The notes beneath the pieces are model-generated. The model searched no databases. It saw nothing but the letters and a program-made list of their open reading frames with translations, and was not told where the DNA came from. 64,000 bases of DNA from Voacanga thouarsii (lineage: Eukaryota > Streptophyta > Magnoliopsida > Gentianales > Apocynaceae), in the NCBI GenBank assembly GCA_026120185.1, contig JANUWF010001497.1, positions 4,762,501 to 4,826,500 on the forward strand, given 5' to 3'. The first letter of the stretch is position 1; each line of letters opens with the position of its first letter. Shown here one piece after another: positions 56,790-64,000 of the stretch. The position numbers and the translations under genes were made by a program.

Positions 56790-58585
56790 AAAAAAGCAAT
56801 GAGTGTCTATTTGGCACTTTTCCATAATATGTACCATGATGTAGATCTCAAGATTGACTATAAAGAGACTTTCTCTCCAATTTCTTCGAAATATTCTTTT
56901 AGAATAATTATGGTATTAGTGGCACAATTTGATCTTGAGTTATACCATATGGATGTCAAAACTACGTTTCTTAATGAAAATATTGATGAGACAATCTATA
57001 TAGTATAACCAGAGAGCTTAGATTCTAAAGATTCTAAGCAATTAGTTTGTAAACTTAAAAAATCCATCTATGAGCTTAAATAGGCTTTCCGTCAGTGGTA
57101 CTACAAATTTTATGAGATAATTTTGACATTTGGTTTTGAGATAAATACCGTGGATGATTGTGTGTATCACAAGTTCTGTGAAGGTAAGTACATCTTTTTA
57201 GTACTTTATATGAATTATATTTTGCTAGCCTGTAATGTTGTAAGATTAATGCATGAAACTAAGAAATTTCTCTCAAAGTAATTTGAGATGAAAGATCTCA
57301 ATGAGGCAACTTTTGTATTAGGAATCTAAATTCATCGAGATCGTTCTCGAGGAATACTTAGATTATTGCAAAAGACTTACATAAAAAAGGTACTGCAGTG
57401 ATTTAGGTTGCAAAATTGTAAACCACTCAATACCCCTGTAGCTAAAGGAGATAAATTTAGCAACAAACAGTACCCTAAAAATGACCTAATATCCAAGTAA
57501 ATGAGAGAAATTCCTTATATTTTAGCATTTGGAAGTCTTATGCATGTGCAAGTCTGTATTCGTCCAAATCTTACTTTTATAGTTGGAATACTGGGTAGAT
57601 ATTTGAGCAATCTGGGCCTTGTTCATTGGCAAACAGCCAAAAAAAGTTATGAGGTATTTGCAAATAATGAAGGATTACATGCTCACTTATAGAAAGTCGG
57701 ATAAATTTGAGATCATTGGGTATTCAGATTCTGACTTGTATGGATGTCAAGATAGTATGAGATCTACATCAGGGTACATTTTCCTGTTTGCTGGAGAAGC
57801 GATATCATGAAAGAAAGCCAAGCAGGCTCTCATTGCTTCTTCCACTATGGAGGCAGAATTTGTAGCATGTTATGCAGTGTCAAATCAAGCTATTTGGCAG
57901 CAAAATTTTATTACAGGACTGCCCGTAATTGATGGGATCGAGAAACCATTTAAATTATTTTGTGATAATAAAGCTGCAGTCTACTATTCAAATAACAATA
58001 GGAGCTCGACAAAGTCTAAATACATAGACCTCAAATTTCTTGTTGTGAAAGAGTGAGTTCATAGTGGTATAGTTAGTATTGAGCTTATTGGGACAAGCTC
58101 CATGCTTGCAGATTCGCTGACTAAAGCTCTGAAACCGAAAACCTTTATAGAGCACACTACTAGTATAGGTGTTGTATCTCTAAAGGGTGTCTAAATTCAG
58201 TGGGAGTCCGTAACTTACATTTATGGTTATTACTCTATTAGTATTGTCATAATGCTATACATTTATACCATTTGCTTATTAATACAACAAAGTTCAGTTA
58301 TTCGTTTCCACCTTAGATATTACATTTGGTTAAATGATCTCACGTGGACTAATTGGAAATAGACACATAAAGATCACATTCATATGTAATTTCTATGCTA
58401 CACATCCACACTCAATCTAGGCCATTTAGTTGAATTAATATATGTGACCAACATTAGGTTTAGTTGCGCTTTTAACGCAGCGAAGACCTCTTTGATTCAT
58501 GTATTGATGAAATTAATGGACAAGATTGGCTTAAGATGACAAACTAAATTTTGCTAGCACCTATATTAATCCATAATTTTCACAA
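56790..58585 (+). mobile_element. Inverted copia segment (RT to 3' untranslated region) inside the element
   Basis: The plus strand carries RT (YKETFSPISSKYSFRIIMVL, HMDVKTTFLNENIDETIY, SIYELK), the active-site region with YMNY in place of YVDD, RNase H at 57,847-58,195 (VACYAVSNQAIWQQNFITGL, KSKYIDLKFLVVKE) and then 3' untranslated sequence. Its part from about 57,835 to 58,585 is the reverse complement of 56,790-56,040, and its RT part repeats the minus-strand RT of 58,566-58,919. Stops and frameshifts abound. It lies wholly between the LTRs, so it is an inverted insertion or rearrangement within one element. Confidence 0.85.
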
Positions 58586-58960
58586 ATTTATTTGAGAGAA
58601 ATTTCTTGGTTTCATGCATTAATCTTACATCATTACATGCTAGAAAAATATAATCCATATAAAGTACTAAAAAGATGTACTTACCGCTACAGAACTTATG
58701 ATACGCACAATCATCCATGGTATTTGTCTCAAAATCAAATGTCAAAATTACATCATGAAATTTGTAGTACCACTGACAGGAAGCATGTTTAAGCTCATAG
58801 ATGGATTTCTTAAATTTATAAATCAGTTGTTCAGAATCTTTAGAATCTAAACCCTCTGATTGTACCATATAGATTGTCTCATCAATATTTCTCTTAAGAA
58901 ATGCAATTTTGACATCCATCTAGTGTAACTCAAGATCAAATTGTGCCACTAATACCATAG
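58566..58960 (-). pseudogene. Copia reverse transcriptase, middle part (minus strand)
   Basis: Encodes MDVKIAFLKRNIDETIYMVQ, KKSIYELKHASCQWYYKF, and LYMDYIFL, where the catalytic YVDD box reads YMDY; the second Asp is Tyr. The frame is cut at the inversion border near 58,585. Both RT copies in the element therefore lack an intact catalytic box. Confidence 0.85.
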
Positions 58961-60050
58961 GTATTCTAAAAGAATCTTTCGAAGAAATTGGAGAGAAAGT
59001 CTATTTATAGTCAATGCTCTCCTTTTGAGTAAATTTTTTAACGACTAGATGTGCTGTATATGATATCTTTCCACATTACTTTCTGAATCCTTCTTGGTAT
59101 TAAAAAGTCATTTAAAATCAATCGGTTTCACACCTTCAGGTAAAAGGATAAGATCCCAAACGCCATTATCTTTCATGAATTGGATTTCCTCACCTATGGA
59201 ATTTATCAATTTTTAAGCATTCGAGCTTTCAATGGCTTGACGGAAGGTGACTGGATCATCTACTGTTGAGTAAATACTTTCCATATGCTCGGTAAGAAAC
59301 ACAATGTGATCATTGAGAATTGTGCTTCTTCTTTCTCGAATGGATCTTTTTAAAGGCATTAATTCTTGAGGTTGCTCGTCAGGAATAACTAGTTGATGAG
59401 CGACTGTATGAACAGGATCAAGTACAACATGTAGATCTAAATTATGAGGAAATTCAATATTATCTTGTATTGGTTATTGTTGCTGAATACTATTAGGTAC
59501 AAAAACTTGTATATGTTCTAGAACAACTATAGGAAGGGAAACATATTTTTCCTCAAAGACAATGTTTCTTACTTTATCTTTCCCTTCAACCTCAAAATCC
59601 TCAAAGAATCGGCATTTCTCGTCTCGAAAAAATTCTACTTCGGGAATCATAAAATTTGTAACCCCATAAACGTTCAGAGTATCAAATAAAATAGTAACTA
59701 ACCGTTCTTGCATCCAATTTCTTTTCATTAAGCCTATAAGGCTTTGCTCAGCTAGATATCTTCACACTCGCAAATGCTTTAGCATAGGTTTCTTACCTGT
59801 CACCAACTCATGTGGGGTTTTGGTCATTACTTTAGTTGGTACTCTATTTAGGATATAGATTGCAGTTTTAAGTGCATCTCCCTAAAGTGATTCTGGTAAA
59901 GTAGTATGACAAATCATACTTCTAACCATGTCCTTAAGAGTTCTGTTTTGTCTTTCAGCAACTCCATTCATGCTAGGAGATCCCGGCATAGTATGCTAAG
60001 AGACGATCCCATATTCTTCTAGGAATTTAGTGAATGGCCCTTCTTTACAC
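58960..60050 (-). pseudogene. Copia integrase C-terminal part and linker to RT
   Basis: The minus strand near 59,975-59,770 reads NGVAERQNRTLKDMVRSMI (the integrase catalytic Glu region), then LNRVPTKVMTKTPHEL. The frame 59,728-59,474 is the integrase-RT linker, and further pieces near 59,310 and 59,240 reach RT. The N-terminal zinc finger and the first two catalytic Asp are missing: sequence passes from the gag knuckle region straight to the late integrase core at about 60,040. Confidence 0.75.
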
Positions 60051-60840
60051 GCCATGTGTTATATTTTAGGTATTCCTTCTTAATATGAAAAGGATCCTTG
60101 TATAAAAAACAATTGATGTCTTTTAACTGTTCCTTCTGCATTTTCTCTGCCGATGCATTCGCAGTCACTACCCTTCCTTTTCTTGTTACCTTTTGAGAAC
60201 AATGCCAGATTAATAGTTTCATCTTTATGTTGTCTCATCTTCTCTTCCTCCTGTATTAAATGTGAGATAAGTTTATCAACTAACCATTTATCCTTTTGAC
60301 AATTGTAACTTATCTCAAATTGACCAAATTTAGAAGAAAGAGATATCAAAACAAGGTACACCAACAGATCATCTGGAAGATCTAATTTCAATATTTTAAG
60401 TTTTGATATAGTGTGAAACATCTCAAGAATGTATATCCTAATGTTTCTTGAACCACTATACCTCATGGCTATGAGTTTACGCAAAAGAGTAATTATTTTT
60501 GCATTTTCACTTTTTTATAAAGTGCTGTTCCAGTTGCTCGAGAAACTTAAGTGCATTTGTCTCTTATGACATACTACCAATAAAAGTTTTTAGGGATTGT
60601 ACTCTTCATGATCATTAGGCTTATCCAATTTGAGCGCCTCCACTGTGCCATTTTCCTCTTTTGATTAGGGGTACTATTATACGTCGGGTCAGCAGGATGT
60701 GGCTCCCTAAGAGCTAAGTCCAGATCAATACATCCCAAATAAATTAGGACCTTATCCTTCTAAACTTTAAATTTTGCACTACTTAGTTGTGGAATGTTAT
60801 TCAAAATGGCAAATAATTGAGCAATAGAAATTTCAGTAAC
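60019..60840 (-). pseudogene. Copia gag (UBN2-type) remnant
   Basis: The frame 60,484-60,080 encodes LDLPDDLLVYLVLISLSSKF and EEEKMRQHKDETINLALFSK, the C-terminal half of a copia capsid-like domain, then a Lys-rich stretch. The overlapping frame at 60,222-60,019 holds the decayed knuckle (CFLYKDPFHIKKEYLKY), in which two of the four zinc ligands are changed. Upstream, 60,490-60,840 holds the interrupted N-terminal half. Confidence 0.7.
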
Positions 60841-60844
60841 TTTA

Positions 60845-61750
60845 ACAAAGAACAAGACTAATAAATTAAAACTCACTCACATAAAAGTAAAAAAAAAAAA
60901 AAAAAAAATTTACTCCTTATGGGCTAAATTCATGACAACAATCCCATCACAAAATGACCAGTGTAACACTAAATCTAATATTTGGACAAAGAGTTAGCTT
61001 ACAAATGATCTCCTTGATGTAGTAATTGAGTGTTAATAGTAAGATCCAGTCAAGTACTAAGTCTTCCTTTGGGCCGACTTAATATTCACTACGGATACCT
61101 AATAACTAGTACGTGTTCATTACTGCATATGTTTGAGCTCCTCAGCCTGACAATAAGAACCTTCTTTTGGGCCGATTGCTATCCTCAAGAATGGCACAAA
61201 ACATAACATCTAATCAATTCATTGTTGAAAAACTTTCATGGGAGCGCCTACTTTGGTAGGACACCACTTCCACCAATCAGTGTGAATTAATAGACACGCT
61301 TGTTAAAGCATCCTTAAGTTGTTATTTAATTTTAAAATTATGCATAACTAAATAAAAATTTATGCAAAACCAAATAATAAATTATGCATAACTAAATAAA
61401 ATTTAGAGCGGTGTTAATGCAAAACACATAGCATATTATCATGAAATATATATAATTCAACAAAATAATACAGTAAAAACTATAAAATAAAGAACAATTT
61501 TATTGCCAACCTAACCACAAAAATGAAATTGCAAAATAACAATTGAAAAATTAATTGGCTAACTGAATAGCTAAGTCTTCAATTGCAATTTCAATTAAAT
61601 GAATGTCACAAGAACTTCTAGCATATTGGTTTAGTCACTGAACCTCCAACATGGATTCCATGGTTTGAAATTTGCTAATGCCATTTTTCTCTCCTTTTTT
61701 TATTTATTATAATAATAGAGGGGTAATTCTAGTCTAGGCCCAATTGATTT
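60845..61750 (-). other. Copia 5' untranslated / degraded internal sequence
   Basis: No gag frame can be followed here. It holds an A run at about 60,888-60,907, a short tandem repeat of ACTAAATAAAATTTATGCA-like units near 61,335-61,400, and nothing else recognised. Confidence 0.4.
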
Positions 61751-61758
61751 ATAGTGAG

Positions 61759-62652
61759 TAAGGGCGGCAATATTGAACACGACACGCCAACACGACACAA
61801 TTATAGCGGGTTAGGGTTGGGGTTTCGCGGGTTCGGGTCGAAACAGGTCGACCCGTTTAACTTTAAACGTGTACAGGTCATAAACGGGTTCAACTCGTTT
61901 CAACCCGCGAACCCGTTTAGTTTTTTTTAATATTTATATTTAATACTTTTTGTAATACCCTACAAATTTCACTATAAAAAATTAGATAATTTAATTTTTT
62001 ACATGAATTAATTAAATTAAATTTTATTATATGAATTAATTGAATTGTTTGTGTGTCTATTTTGTTTAATTATATGAGACCTCTTAAGAAAAATAAATGA
62101 TGTTAATGCGGCTATTTACTTAATATATAGTAAATGAATCATTCTTAATTAATTATTATTTAGTATTTATAATAATATTATTATTACAATGAATTTTAGT
62201 TAGAGAAAATAATTTTTTGAATAATCTAATTTTATTGTAAAACTACATTTGTGTAGATTTTTAAGATTAAATCTTATGAATTTATTAAGATATCTAAATA
62301 TTGAGTGTGATAGTTTGTTATTTTATTGGTTTTTTATGACTTTATGGGTTGTTTTATTAATTTTTTTAATGTTATATGATTTGATTTAATTTTGTAAAAT
62401 TTTTTGTGTAATGGTGCACAGATTGGTGGGTCTAATAAGTATTCGGATTGATGGATTTAATAATTATTTATTTAATTTTTATGTCTAATCGTGTCAACCC
62501 GTTTTATAACACGAACACGACACGAGAATAAACGGGTTGACACGACACGACACGTTTATTAAACGGATCGTGTTCGGATTGGCTTGTCGAGTGTAATATA
62601 TCTTAAGTTGACACGATCCGTCAATCCGAACACGACACGATTGCCACCCTTA
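61759..62652. mobile_element. Non-autonomous hAT-like element nested in the copia element
   Basis: Starts TAAGGGCGGCAAT and ends ATTGCCACCCTTA, inverted termini of 13 bp with one or two mismatches. ATAGTGAG (61,751-61,758) and AAAGTGAG (62,653-62,660) form an 8-bp target duplication with one mismatch, as for hAT. Subterminal regions are rich in CGACACG/ACCCGTTT motifs on both sides; the centre is AT-rich and non-coding. Confidence 0.8.
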
Positions 62653-62660
62653 AAAGTGAG

Positions 62661-63209
62661 AGGCCAATGCTAACCCAGGCCTAGACGAGCTGCCCAGGCC
62701 CATATGGGCCAATTTGCCAAAGCCCACGAACCATGAAGCATACTAAAAGAATGGTCTGTGGGTTGCTAATCGTACGGGCCAATTTTCAATTAATAATTGG
62801 AAGTTCTTATCATTGCTCAACAATTGCACCAGCCTTCCTGTAGCTTGTCTACTAATAGAATGTTCATCATAAATGGCACCTAAACAAGTTGGATGACGTC
62901 TTCTTCGTCTTGGCAAAGAAGCAAATTTTTTTAAAAACTTTAATAATAATAAAAAATAATAATAACTCAAAAAGAAAATATAGAGACGTAGTCCACTCCT
63001 CTTATTACAAGACTCGATAATACATAGTCATATTCATCGAATCAAATCTATGGCATAAAATTATTTTGAATTAATGAAATCATTCCTCATGAATATAAAT
63101 GCATTATTTCTACATCACTTAACTAATATATGTATAAAAGATTTAATCTTCACACATGAACAATCATATAATATTTATAATTAAAACCAAATAATTTCCG
63201 ACATAAGGT
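62661..63209 (-). other. Copia internal 5' untranslated region
   Basis: Non-coding part between the hAT-like insertion and the primer site. A minus-strand frame of 75 codons at 62,970-62,743 has no recognisable domain. Confidence 0.4.
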
Positions 63210-63222
63210 GGCTCTGATATCA
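63210..63222 (-). other. Copia primer-binding site (tRNA-iMet)
   Basis: TGATATCAGAGCC on the minus strand, one mismatch from TGGTATCAGAGCC, one base after the 5' LTR end. Confidence 0.88.
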
Positions 63223-63223
63223 T

Positions 63224-63655
63224 TGATGAAAATTAATGGAAGATGCGGAAGCGTATCTTGATTCATGACAATTTACTGTCACAAATCCGGGCTCATTGGT
63301 TTTTCTGATTGTTACATACGCATCCTTCTTTCTTTGGGAGAGATAGGAACTCCACTAAAATTTTTCGTACATGCAATCAAGGACCACAACCCTATATTTA
63401 TATAATTGTGCAATTACTAAAATAACCCATCATAGTTTTTGCAACTACACCTCTTAGATTTCTACACATTATAAATAACTCCATACTTTATTAAAGTGAC
63501 AGGACCAAGTAATTAAATATAGATCACTATAATTGGGCCTTAAACTCTATAACAATATTAATCTCATAATTAATTTAGCGATATATGTACGTCTACATGT
63601 CCAAATACTAAATAATAATATGCACGTGCTCATGACTTAAGTTCAAATTCTAACA
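63224..63655 (-). repeat. Copia 5' LTR
   Basis: On the minus strand starts TGTTAGAATTTGAACTTAAG and ends TTTTCATCA. 432 bp, with TATATAAATA near 63,405. It differs from the 3' LTR at many sites plus one indel, so the insertion is not recent. Confidence 0.93.
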
Positions 63656-63660
63656 GCAAG
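63656..63660. repeat. Copia target-site duplication, right
   Basis: GCAAG, identical to 55,491-55,495. Confidence 0.9.
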
Positions 63661-64000
63661 ATGTTAGGGCTTGAGTATACTAGGCTTCATCTCTCTTCTA
63701 TGCATGTCAGAGATCAATTGTCTTGAAGAATCGAATTCAAGAACCCTTTTTCCTTGGTGCACAAAATATTATGTTCAATGCTGGAATATTTTACTGCTAT
63801 ATGTACTAGTTGCAATTAGACTTCAAGAAAACTCAGAAATCAATTTAATTTTTGAAAGATCTTTTTGAAGCTTGTTTTTAGGTGAGACTATGATGTTTTT
63901 CATGTGGAGAATTATTTTTGAAACTACTGGATTTGATCATAGAAAATTTTACAAAAATAGAATTTCCAAGAAGACTATTTTTTGTCGATATTTGTTACAC
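63661..64000. other. Right flank of the copia insertion
   Basis: Resumes the sequence interrupted at 55,490 (a T-rich, leader- or intron-like stretch). A 65-codon plus frame at 63,671 has no domain. No gene is recognised. Confidence 0.4.

Larger units (their letters stand above)
55496..63655 (-). mobile_element. Ty1/copia LTR retrotransposon, complete ends, defective inside
   Basis: Two LTRs, a tRNA-iMet primer site next to the right LTR, a polypurine tract next to the left LTR and a GCAAG duplication on both sides define the ends. Internal order on the minus strand is gag, integrase, RT, RNase H, the copia order. The interior carries a deletion between gag and integrase, an inverted RT/RNase H segment and an hAT-like insertion, so the element cannot move on its own. 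Confidence 0.95.

Overview
This is AT-rich nuclear DNA of a flowering plant, most likely a eudicot. The evidence is an intron-containing plant housekeeping gene, a plant-type U1 snRNA gene with an upstream sequence element, tRNA-iMet-primed copia elements, Helitron, Tourist, Stowaway/mariner and FAR1-Mutator elements, and endogenous caulimovirid (plant pararetrovirus) sequence. The species cannot be named from the sequence. Host genes are sparse and most of the window is transposon and viral debris, much of it nested.

Left third (1-16,700): the tail of an unrecognised reading frame, a 1.4 kb dispersed LTR-like repeat (second copy at 48.3-49.6 kb), then remains of a Ulp1-like cysteine protease gene that appears to have lost its catalytic His and Cys. 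A 1.6 kb minisatellite with a ~465 bp higher-order period follows; reverse-complement relatives of its motif lie at 9.2-9.9 kb. Two short unknown ORFs come next, then a decayed minus-strand FAR1-type Mutator transposase. Ulp1-like and FAR1-like parts are known together in plant Mutator-like elements, so much of 2-14 kb may be one or more such elements. A foldback MITE closes the section.

Middle (17,000-29,926): two defective copies of one endogenous caulimovirid, arranged tail to tail as a ~5.2 kb inverted repeat with a 73 bp spacer. The plus copy runs movement protein, coat protein, protease, reverse transcriptase, RNase H, ORF2, promoter. The minus copy is truncated inside the coat protein. 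Both copies stop 4-5 bases into the expected primer-binding site, and each viral promoter points into the other copy in antisense. This is the most interesting structure here.

Next (29,930-34,800): two Helitron 3' ends of one family face each other. Upstream of the minus-strand end lie gene fragments on the same strand, one from a starch branching enzyme and one from an extra-large G protein (XLG), as expected of gene capture. Period-345 tandem repeats and LINE and LTR scraps follow.

Genes (36,700-43,330): a U1 snRNA pseudogene, a U1 snRNA gene with plant USE, TATA box and compensatory stem changes, and on the minus strand a complete six-exon CCDC25 homologue (215 aa).

Right part (43,500-64,000): a Tnt/cgaac-type foldback repeat, a 5.9 kb mariner-like element with a dead transposase and the second copy of the dispersed repeat inside it, a pair of LTR-like direct repeats with a Tourist MITE in one of them, and a complete-ended copia element (GCAAG target duplication, both LTRs, primer site, polypurine tract) that contains an internal inverted RT/RNase H segment and an hAT-like insertion.
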